Source: a virus
DNA: 20,668 nt
Reading direction: 5' to 3' (one strand)
IMG/VR virus record: IMGVR_UViG_3300008267_001991
Coordinates: 1 to 20,668 of that record
Shown: positions 5,398-9,569 of the stretch, one piece after another
Layout: each line of letters begins with the position of its first letter
Position numbering within the stretch: position 1 is the stretch's first letter
Position numbers and translations under genes: made by a program
Notes under the pieces: model-generated
Seen by the model: only the letters and a program-made list of their open reading frames with translations
What the model was told of the DNA's origin: nothing
The model's database searches: none

Positions 5398-5582
5398 TAC
5401 TCTTACAAGGTTGCAATCCTTGATACCCTCTCTGGTATTTAATATTCTTTATCTGATGTCCTTAGTTCTAACAAGGCATTACAGTTACTACTGCCAATAG
5501 CATTAATTGCTATCTACTTGATATAAGAATATCCTGCTTGGATAAGAGTAATATATCTCTGTACTCAGTTTACAACTGTGAG
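5398..5582. ncRNA. Structured RNA element B (homologue of element A)
   Basis: The closing stem is TACTCTTA (5398-5405) with TAAGAGTA (5543-5550), 8 bp perfect. Relative to element A one C-G pair is replaced by T-A, a compensatory change. Inside are: the invariant hairpin CAAGG-TTGCAAT-CCTTG (5406-5422); ATACC/GGTAT (5423-5438); and a long stem ATATTCTTTATC with GATATAAGAATAT (5442-5453 with 5520-5532, one bulge). The long stem encloses small hairpins CAGT/ACTG and ATAGCA/TGCTAT. The 3' boundary CCTGC-TTGGAT-AGAGTAAT matches element A. Downstream a CTCAGT/ACTG-GAG hairpin (5564-5582) corresponds in place to the CTCAAG/CTTGAG hairpin of A. Strand undetermined; minus favoured by context. Confidence 0.6.
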
Positions 5583-5885
5583 CACAAAGGTTTCCGGAAG
5601 CATTTACTGTCCTAAAGCACATAACACTAATAATAGTACTAGTAGTAATAGTAATACTGATTAATATATGTATAGACTTGCTTAATATGTTGTATACAGG
5701 GAACTGGTTAGTTATGTATTAGCTATATAAATATTCAAATACAGTAAGTTAGCCTGTTTTAGTTGTGTGAGCATAGGTAGATATATGTGGAGAGTAGGAC
5801 ACCTTTTCACATATTAACACACATTCACGCAAATTATTAAAAATATAACTACTTGATTACCCGCACTGGTAGCCCAGTCTGGTGA

Positions 5886-5897
5886 AGGGTTGGCAAA
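5886..5897 (-). promoter_or_regulatory. Promoter-like box AGGGTTGGCAAA, copy 1 (no gene follows)
   Basis: On the minus strand TTTGCCAACCCT; TTTG fits the Bacteroidota -33 element, and TACCAGTG, about 22 nt downstream, is a weak -7 box. The transcript would enter the non-coding region at 5030-5880, so this copy may drive a non-coding RNA. Confidence 0.5.
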
Positions 5898-5911
5898 AAA
5901 GAGGACATAGT

Positions 5912-5947
5912 AAAAAATGAGAGACCATACGTATGTATAGTCCCTCA
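5912..5947 (-). terminator. Intrinsic terminator after the 5954-6397 gene
   Basis: Stem TGAGGGAC/GTCTCTCA on the minus strand (8 bp including one G-U), inner ATAC/GTAT, then TTTTTT. The G-U pair is allowed only on the minus-strand RNA, which supports that orientation. Confidence 0.8.
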
Positions 5948-5953
5948 CTGTTA

Positions 5954-6397
5954 TTACAAGTCCTTTAGGTCTTCCTCCTTGATAGTCACTTGTGGTGCTG
6001 ACTGAGTATCCCCAAATAGCATACCTGTTAATCGGTCTGCAAGTTTTTGGTGGTATTCTTTCCCAGCCCCTACTGCGTTAGCAAGAGCCTCAGCACGTCT
6101 CTGTTTCCCATTATCCAAATTCCATTTCTTGGACTTCATACTGCGTCTAAGTGGAACTCCCCCTTTGGCATCGTAGCCCATAACTGGGTAGGCTGTAAAG
6201 AATAGTGGTTCACCTACTTCGTTTACCCTATAGAAGTCCCCTTGGTCTTTGGCATAGCCCTCTAGGTCTTCCTTACTGCCTTTGACTGTAAATACAAATA
6301 CCTCAGTGCTAATCCCAGTTTCTTCGTTTACCTTTGGGTGGCTATCCCCAGTAAAAATTGCAGTCAAGAACTTTGCTTTTTCCATTTTTGTTTCCAT
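5954..6397 (-). CDS. Hypothetical phage protein with acidic C-terminus
   Basis: 147 residues from the ATG at 6397 (METKMEKAKFLTAIF). The frame is open to 6433, but that region holds the promoter, and an identical CATCATG context also starts the next gene, so 6397 is preferred. The N-terminal half has beta character (AKFLTAIFTGD, STEVFVFTVKGS, PLFFTAYPVMGYD). A basic patch (LRRSMKSKKWNLDNGKQRR) follows, then a helix and an acidic end (VTIKEEDLKDL). A beta domain plus basic patch plus acidic tip could suit a single-stranded nucleic-acid binder, but no signature is recognised. It is a single-gene unit between the AGGGTTGGCAAA box and a strong terminator. Its codons and base composition look somewhat richer in G+C than the genes further left. 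Confidence 0.65.
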   Translation of the reverse strand: METKMEKAKFLTAIFTGDSHPKVNEETGISTEVFVFTVKGSKEDLEGYAKDQGDFYRVNEVGEPLFFTAYPVMGYDAKGGVPLRRSMKSKKWNLDNGKQRRAEALANAVGAGKEYHQKLADRLTGMLFGDTQSAPQVTIKEEDLKDL

Positions 6398-6442
6398 GAT
6401 GTTTGTTTTTTGGTTTATAAAATTTGTTATCAAGATAAGTTA

Positions 6443-6454
6443 AGGGTTGGCAAA
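6443..6454 (-). promoter_or_regulatory. Promoter-like box AGGGTTGGCAAA, copy 2
   Basis: Minus strand TTTGCCAACCCT, with TAACAAAT about 21 nt downstream as a possible -7 region; 45 nt before the ATG at 6397. It follows the terminator at 6477-6510. Confidence 0.6.
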
Positions 6455-6470
6455 AAAAAGGATTTGAAAG

Positions 6471-6510
6471 TAAAATATAATGGTATAAGATGTTACTCTT
6501 ATACCATTAT
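6471..6510 (-). terminator. Intrinsic terminator after the 6542-6862 gene
   Basis: Perfect 13-bp stem ATAATGGTATAAG/CTTATACCATTAT (6477-6489 with 6498-6510), followed on the minus strand by ATTTTACTTTC. Confidence 0.75.
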
Positions 6511-6541
6511 GAACTTAAATTTAATTAGTAGTAATAGTTGG

Positions 6542-6862
6542 TTATAATTCCCCTAATTCATTACCATACTCCATTACCTTATTGCATGACACCGATTCCT
6601 GTTGTTGTTCTTCCTTCACGTAGTTTACAACTGAGTAAAATTGGTTGAAGCTGGTAGTTTCATGTAGTAATTCCTCAATGGTTTTACATTCCATAATGCG
6701 CTCTCTAAGCCCATGTCTTATAGCATGAAACGGAGCTGTTGTTAAACTATGGACTAACCTTGTTAGTACACTCTTGTCAATTATAACAAGATTGTCCATA
6801 TTGTTGTTATCATGGCTTAAATCAAGAATTGATTGTTCACCTACTTGCAAGTATTTTTTCAT
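6542..6862 (-). CDS. Hypothetical phage protein
   Basis: 106 residues. The N-terminus is MKKYLQVGEQSILDLSHDNN. A central helical part (KSVLTRLVHSLTTAPFHAIR) is followed by CKTIEELLHETTSFNQFYSV, and the C-terminus is Glu/Gln-rich and acidic. No family recognised. The start has the same ATCATG context as the next gene. It forms its own transcription unit: box copy 3 lies 36 nt upstream and a 13-bp terminator follows the stop. Confidence 0.65.
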   Translation of the reverse strand: MKKYLQVGEQSILDLSHDNNNMDNLVIIDKSVLTRLVHSLTTAPFHAIRHGLRERIMECKTIEELLHETTSFNQFYSVVNYVKEEQQQESVSCNKVMEYGNELGEL

Positions 6863-6898
6863 GATGTGATAGTTTTAATTGTTATACCATTTGAGTTT

Positions 6899-6910
6899 AG
6901 GGTTGGCAAA
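6899..6910 (-). promoter_or_regulatory. Promoter-like box AGGGTTGGCAAA, copy 3
   Basis: Minus strand TTTGCCAACCCT, then a 20-nt spacer and TATAACAA, close to the Bacteroidota TTTG / TAnnTTTG arrangement. 36 nt before the ATG at 6862. Confidence 0.6.
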
Positions 6911-6926
6911 GAGAAGGAAAAACTGT

Positions 6927-6947
6927 TGTACCATTTGGTGGTACAAT
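6927..6947 (-). terminator. Second hairpin behind the 6968-7282 gene
   Basis: 8-bp stem TTGTACCA/TGGTACAA with a 5-nt loop, followed on the minus strand by CAGTTTTTCC. It is probably a back-up terminator between two small transcription units. Confidence 0.5.
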
Positions 6948-6949
6948 TG

Positions 6950-6978
6950 TAAAAAAAAGAAAGAGGCCTAAGCCTCTT
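6950..6978 (-). terminator. Intrinsic terminator overlapping the stop of the 6968-7282 gene
   Basis: 7-bp stem AAGAGGC/GCCTCTT whose 4-nt loop holds the TAG stop, then TCTTTTTTTT on the minus strand. Confidence 0.85.
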
Positions 6979-7282
6979 CTTTTAGCGATAGCATGGTACT
7001 AATGTGACCAAGCTTGTTGATAAACATGATTGGGAAATCATTATTACCATTGATGACCCGGTACTCAATAGCGCAAAGGTCATTGACCTCTAGCTCTTGA
7101 GGAAGATGGTCTTTAGGAACGCGTGGTAACCACTCATTGGTTACAAAGTTCTTAATGCACCAGAATTCCGGGTACTTCTCCGACTCAAGGAAGATGACAA
7201 AGGCACTCATGTCTTTGTCTACTTTCTTAGGAGTAGAAGTTTTTGTGAAAGATTTTTTGGAGTTTGCGACAAAAGATTTCAT
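6968..7282 (-). CDS. Hypothetical phage protein, first gene of the leftward block
   Basis: 104 residues. A basic, Ser/Thr/Lys-rich N-terminus (MKSFVANSKKSFTKTSTPKK) is probably disordered. The rest looks like a compact alpha-beta domain (MSAFVIFLESEKYPEFWCIK, AIEYRVINGNNDFPIMFINK). No family recognised. As the first gene left of the divide it is a candidate immediate-early gene and could be an anti-host factor, which is an inference from position only. Box copy 4 (AGGGTTGG) lies 29 nt before its ATG, with TAAATTTA as a possible -7 box, and a terminator overlaps its stop. Confidence 0.65.
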   Translation of the reverse strand: MKSFVANSKKSFTKTSTPKKVDKDMSAFVIFLESEKYPEFWCIKNFVTNEWLPRVPKDHLPQELEVNDLCAIEYRVINGNNDFPIMFINKLGHISTMLSLKEEA

Positions 7283-7311
7283 AATAATTAAATTTAAGTT
7301 TAATTGGAGTC

Positions 7312-7319
7312 AGGGTTGG
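7312..7319 (-). promoter_or_regulatory. Promoter-like box AGGGTTGG, copy 4 (partial)
   Basis: Keeps AGGGTTGG but not the CAAA end. TAAATTTA further downstream on the minus strand fits a TAnnTTTG -7 element. 29 nt before the ATG at 7282. Confidence 0.5.
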
Positions 7320-7511
7320 TTGCTTGCAGGAGAAAACTTTTTGAAGGATGAAAAAAGTTTTTGTAGGCAAGTAGCTGAAGACTTGGCCTAAAGAACAGGG
7401 GGGTAGGGGCCCCGCTGGACTTGGCCGGGGGTTCAGCGATAGGGGGTCCACACAATCTCTAATATAGACTATCCCTATATACCTTCAGTCAGGCATATTA
7501 CCATGGGGTAA

Positions 7512-7527
7512 GTTACCACTTGGTAAC
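7512..7527. promoter_or_regulatory. Operator-like dyad GTTACCA-CT-TGGTAAC
   Basis: Perfect 7-bp inverted repeat with a 2-nt centre, in the divergent intergenic region. Size and symmetry fit a dimeric repressor site; no protein is assigned to it. Confidence 0.4.
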
Positions 7528-7571
7528 ATGTGGGGGGGGTCTTTTACTAATCTGAAAATTTTATAAAAAAT

Positions 7572-7585
7572 TTTTTGAGATTATA
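7572..7585 (-). promoter_or_regulatory. Leader motif TTTTTGAGATTATA, copy 4 without adjacent start codon
   Basis: Same core as the three gene-linked copies, but no start codon lies 9 nt downstream on the minus strand. If the motif is a promoter element, it could start a leftward transcript with a long leader across the G-rich divide. Confidence 0.4.
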
Positions 7586-7606
7586 TGTGGGGTAAGAAAT
7601 GTTGTA

Positions 7607-7614
7607 TATATTTG
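7607..7614 (+). promoter_or_regulatory. TATATTTG -7 box
   Basis: Exact match to TAnnTTTG. No well-spaced -33 box is seen. It would start RNA near 7621, leading to the terminator at 7662-7690. Confidence 0.45.
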
Positions 7615-7620
7615 TGCTGT

Positions 7621-7690
7621 GTTAGGTCGCTGTTTCCGCTCATAGTTTTCCTAATAATGTTAGCCCTGGTGTAAAATCCCAGGGCTTTCT
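7621..7690 (+). ncRNA. Candidate short non-coding RNA
   Basis: Between the -7 box at 7607 and the terminator. Contains TTAGG/CCTAA (about 7623-7655) as a first stem and the terminator stem as the second. No reading frame. Inferred from signals only. Confidence 0.35.
7662..7690 (+). terminator. Terminator hairpin upstream of the tRNA
   Basis: 8-bp stem AGCCCTGG/CCAGGGCT, 9-nt loop, then TTCTTA. Lies 10 nt before the tRNA gene. Confidence 0.6.
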
Positions 7691-7699
7691 TATAGCACT

Positions 7700-7773
7700 G
7701 CTTTTTTAGCTCAGTTGGTTAGAGCACTAGACTGTTAATCTGGGGGTCCTAGGTTCGAGCCCTAGAAAAAGCG
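7700..7773 (+). tRNA. tRNA-Asn (anticodon GUU)
   Basis: A full cloverleaf can be folded. Acceptor GCTTTTT/AAAAAGC (7700-7706 with 7766-7772); U8-A9; D stem GCTC/GAGC; anticodon stem CTAGA/TCTGG with loop CTGTTAA (anticodon GTT at 7734-7736); variable loop 7744-7748; T stem CTAGG/CCTAG with loop TTCGAGC. The discriminator base is G at 7773, as expected for tRNA-Asn. CCA is not encoded. AAC/AAT codons are extremely common in the downstream Asn-rich adhesin genes, so this tRNA may support their translation (inference). Confidence 0.95.
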
Positions 7774-7931
7774 CAACTCCTCCCTGTAGATAGAATCTGC
7801 AGGTTCAGTGCCAGGAGGGCATACCATAAGAACTGCTCGCTTACTCTCTGGCCTTCTCTGCGCAGGAAAGTGAATGTGCACTAAGTCTGGTTGACGAACC
7901 CCACTTAGTCAGTCATATAACTGTTAGCAAC
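7774..7931 (+). ncRNA. Multi-hairpin segment after the tRNA, candidate non-coding RNA
   Basis: No protein frame. Stems seen: CCTCC/GGAGG (7779-7783 with 7814-7818) enclosing CTGTAGAT/ATCTGCAG with a 3-nt loop (7784-7802, one G-T pair); GCGCA/TGTGC (7860-7879, one G-T pair); and ACTAAGT/ACTTAGT (7880-7909). A strong terminator follows. It is probably transcribed with or processed from the tRNA transcript. No known RNA family recognised. Confidence 0.45.
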
Positions 7932-7932
7932 A

Positions 7933-7976
7933 CCCAGGAAAGTTTCTCTGATCAAGAATTACTTCCTGGGTTTTTT
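7933..7976 (+). terminator. Strong terminator after the tRNA/ncRNA segment
   Basis: 10-bp stem CCCAGGA-AGT/ACTTCCTGGG with one bulged A, 17-nt loop, then TTTTTT. Separates the RNA genes from the rightward protein operon. Confidence 0.8.
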
Positions 7977-7992
7977 ATTAGAAAAAGTTTTC

Positions 7993-8000
7993 TATATTTG
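7993..8000 (+). promoter_or_regulatory. TATATTTG promoter for the 8020-9754 operon
   Basis: Exact TAnnTTTG -7 box, 19 nt before the first ATG, directly after a terminator. The T-rich stretch about 20 nt upstream may serve as the -33 region. Confidence 0.6.
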
Positions 8001-8019
8001 TTGAACCAACAAACTAAGC

Positions 8020-8259
8020 ATGAGTAAGAGTAAGATTAAGAGTAATAAAAAGGAACCTATTACCCTTGTAGAAATTGTTTCAAATGCAGATAACAGCTTT
8101 GAGATAAGATTACAAAAGATAGCACCACAAGCTGTTCCACTTCTAGTAGGTCTATTAGAAAAAGCCAAGTTTGATTTGTTAGCTAGAGATTTTGATGATC
8201 AGCCTGAAGAGCTTGATGAGTTACCTAGTAATTTTATGAATTCTAAATTTGACGCATAA
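8020..8259 (+). CDS. Hypothetical small phage protein
   Basis: 79 residues. A basic start (MSKSKIKSNKKEP), a strand-helix middle (ITLVEIVSNADNSFEIRLQK, APQAVPLLVGLLEKAKFDLL) and an acidic end (DDQPEELDELPSNF). No family recognised. It is the first gene of the rightward operon, 19 nt after the -7 box, and its TAA overlaps the next ATG (TAATG), indicating translational coupling. Confidence 0.65.
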   Translation: MSKSKIKSNKKEPITLVEIVSNADNSFEIRLQKIAPQAVPLLVGLLEKAKFDLLARDFDDQPEELDELPSNFMNSKFDA

Positions 8260-8537
8260 TGATTGAAAGATGTATGAAGAAGCCCGATTTTTTTGATGTG
8301 CTTCAACACAAAGAAGAGGATAGACAATCTGTCTATGATTTTGTTGGAAGAAAGGCTGAGTTTATCAAGCCTGTAAATACTAATGTACTGGCTCTTTATG
8401 TAGAGACATTCATTGGTCCTAAGAGAGTAGATCACAATGATTATATTGTGAAGGATGCTGAGGGGTTACTTACTGTTCATACACCAGATGAATTTGAGAG
8501 TAAGTTTGTAAAAGTAAAAAGAACACAAAATAAATAG
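8259..8537 (+). CDS. Small phage protein with KDAEG-type C-terminal module
   Basis: 92 residues; start at the TAATG overlap (an alternative ATG is five codons later). The C-terminal half reads DHNDYIVKDAEGLLTVHTPD then EFESKFVKV. It matches the common short phage pattern 'D-[YW]-[IV]-V-[KR]-D-x-[DE]-G-x-x-x-x-x-x-P-x-x-F-x-x-x-[FY]', seen in many small proteins of unknown role encoded near DUF3310-type genes. The N-terminal half contains a conserved-looking RKAEFIKPVNTNVLALYVET. Function unknown; the resemblance is from motif memory. Confidence 0.65.
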   Translation: MIERCMKKPDFFDVLQHKEEDRQSVYDFVGRKAEFIKPVNTNVLALYVETFIGPKRVDHNDYIVKDAEGLLTVHTPDEFESKFVKVKRTQNK

Positions 8538-8539
8538 TT

Positions 8540-8623
8540 ATGAGTAAAACAAGCAACAAGTTAAGAGTAGAAGCTTTGAAAGGATGGCTTCAGTGGTTAG
8601 TAATCAACAAAACAAAAAAGTAA
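8540..8623 (+). CDS. 27-residue microprotein
   Basis: A short frame of 27 codons from ATG 8540 (2 nt after the preceding stop) to TAA 8621-8623, whose stop overlaps the next ATG as TAATG. The product starts MSKTSNKLRVEALKGWLQWL and ends in a basic tail (NKTKK), forming a likely amphipathic helix with two Trp. The spacing to both neighbours is exactly that of a coupled operon gene, which is the main support. An alternative is that it only serves to couple translation. Confidence 0.45.
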   Translation: MSKTSNKLRVEALKGWLQWLVINKTKK

Positions 8624-8907
8624 TGAACACTACAGTAGAGATTGGTAATGATTTACCAGAAGTAATTGGAATGAATGAGACTAAGGTACTTTCATTTGGT
8701 GAGCAGTTAGTAGGGATTGAGTTCAATCCATCTAATGATGCTGGTGTAGCTAAAGTAAAAGAATTGTTTGCAGAAGCAGCTAATATTCTTAAAGATTCCT
8801 ACCAAGAGGGACCAGGAAATCCAATTAAGAGTTTACTATTTGACCATGCGGTAGGTGAATTAGTAAGTGCACAAATGGCCGTAGTAAAAGTTATAACATT
8901 TAAATAA
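8623..8907 (+). CDS. acb2: Acb2-like cyclic oligonucleotide sponge (probable anti-CBASS protein)
   Basis: 94 residues from ATG 8623, chosen because it overlaps the preceding TAA. The frame also allows ATG 8584, which would overlap the 27-codon ORF. Residues 24-52 (SFGEQLVGIEFNPSNDAGVA, then KVKELFAEA) and 83-94 (AQMAVVKVITFK) match the pattern I associate with the Acb2/T4 Vs.4 family: GE-x-LVG-x-x-FNPS-x-D-x-x-V-x-x-x-K, then A-x-M-x-AVK-x-x-T near the C-terminus. Family length (about 90-100) fits. Acb2 proteins form helical hexamers that trap cyclic di- and trinucleotide signals and so block CBASS defence. Its place in an early-type cluster with other accessory genes fits. The assignment is by motif memory, not by search. 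Confidence 0.72.
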   Translation: MNTTVEIGNDLPEVIGMNETKVLSFGEQLVGIEFNPSNDAGVAKVKELFAEAANILKDSYQEGPGNPIKSLLFDHAVGELVSAQMAVVKVITFK

Positions 8908-8914
8908 ACCTGAC

Positions 8915-9190
8915 ATGAAGTTATTAGGAAAAAGAATTTTGATCAACATCCCAGTTATTGAGAAACCGGTGATTGAATTAAGTGCAGCTCAAGAAGCAGA
9001 GCGCGAAAAAGAAGCTATCAAGAAATGGACTGAATTAGAAATTCATTCTGTAGGTGATGAAGTAGAGAAAGTAAAAGCTGGAGACAAAGTATATGTACAA
9101 GCTTTTGGATTAGAGTCTGCAGAAAAGATCATGATTGGTACAGAGCTAAAGTTATTAGTAAAAGAGTTTGACATTGCAATAGTGTATTAA
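8915..9190 (+). CDS. GroES-like co-chaperonin
   Basis: 91 residues, near the usual 95. The end VKAGDKVYVQAFGLESAEKI, then MIGTELKLLVKEFDIAIVY, matches the GroES C-terminal pattern (V-K-x-G-D-x-V-x-x, then a strand, then L-x-x-x-D-I-x-A-[IV]). The start KRILINIPVIE fits the first strand, and HSVGDEVEKV the VIAVG-type central strand. The segment between (residues 20-42) is Glu/Ala-rich and longer than a usual mobile loop, without an obvious I-V-L tripeptide, so its contact with host GroEL may differ. Phage co-chaperonins such as T4 gp31 help host GroEL fold capsid protein; the same job is likely here. It starts 7 nt after the Acb2-like gene. Confidence 0.7.
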   Translation: MKLLGKRILINIPVIEKPVIELSAAQEAEREKEAIKKWTELEIHSVGDEVEKVKAGDKVYVQAFGLESAEKIMIGTELKLLVKEFDIAIVY

Positions 9191-9191
9191 T

Positions 9192-9569
9192 ATGAATGAG
9201 CTGCGTTACGAACAGTATAATAAAGCAATTATGAAAGGTTTGAAAAAAGATAATGTGTCCGCTACACAAGAACCTAAATGGATTGATCCACAGGACTACA
9301 GTAAAAAGGTTTTGGACAATATGCCTAACTGGACTAACATTACTTCTCCTACTGAACAACCAAGTGCATTAAGACCTAAGCATTACGGTGGAGCTGATAG
9401 TACATACGAAGTGTTTAAAGTATTAGAAGCATGGGAACTTGATAAAGACTTCTACTTAGGTAATGTAATTAAGTATGTTGCGCGTGCAGGAAAGAAAAAT
9501 TCTGCAAAATATAAGGAGGATTTACAGAAAGCTTTAGTATATTTGCAACGAAGAATTGATCAAATCTAA
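9192..9569 (+). CDS. DUF3310 family protein
   Basis: 125 residues. Residues 61-123 form the DUF3310 domain: RPKHYGG (61-67), YEVFKVLEAWELDKDFYLGN (72-91), VIKYVARAGKKN (92-103) and a final helix EDLQKALVYLQRRID. The family occurs widely in tailed phages and is sometimes annotated as a nucleotide kinase, although the reaction is not well established. The first 60 residues are a low-complexity extension. It starts 1 nt after the GroES-like gene's stop, and its own TAA overlaps the next ATG. Confidence 0.85.
   Translation: MNELRYEQYNKAIMKGLKKDNVSATQEPKWIDPQDYSKKVLDNMPNWTNITSPTEQPSALRPKHYGGADSTYEVFKVLEAWELDKDFYLGNVIKYVARAGKKNSAKYKEDLQKALVYLQRRIDQI

Larger units (their letters stand above)
5075..5890. 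other. 0.8-kb non-coding region rich in hairpins
   Basis: No reading frame of useful length on either strand. Besides element B it contains: hairpin TGCACT/AGTGCA (5082-5100); a perfect 9-bp hairpin CTGATAAGA/TCTTATCAG (5230-5253); an H-type pseudoknot candidate (5356-5393); low-complexity TAGTA/TAATA repeats (about 5625-5660); and ACTGG/CCAGT (5870-5883). It is bounded on the right by the AGGGTTGGCAAA promoter-like box at 5886 and on the left by the terminator at 5024. A roughly 0.85-kb leftward non-coding transcript is therefore plausible (inference). Confidence 0.5.
7283..7606. other. Non-coding divide with unusual G runs
   Basis: No supported gene. In this AT-rich genome the plus strand carries GGGGGG (7398), GGGG (7406), GGGGG (7427), GGGGG (7442) and GGGGGGGG (7532). 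GACTTGGCC is repeated at 7379 and 7418, and TGGGGTAAG at 7504 and 7588. A dyad GTTACCA-CT-TGGTAAC lies at 7512-7527. A fourth, geneless copy of TTTTTGAGATTA lies at 7572. Gene direction switches here, so replication-origin or control functions are possible. Confidence 0.5.

Noticed and set aside
4595-5582. Group I or group II intron
   Set aside because: No core P/Q/R/S sequences or domain V were seen, and the elements do not interrupt a gene.
7227-7451. 74-residue minus-strand frame over the G-rich divide
   Set aside because: It overlaps the supported 6968-7282 gene in another frame, is Pro-rich from translating G runs, and spans the promoter-like box.
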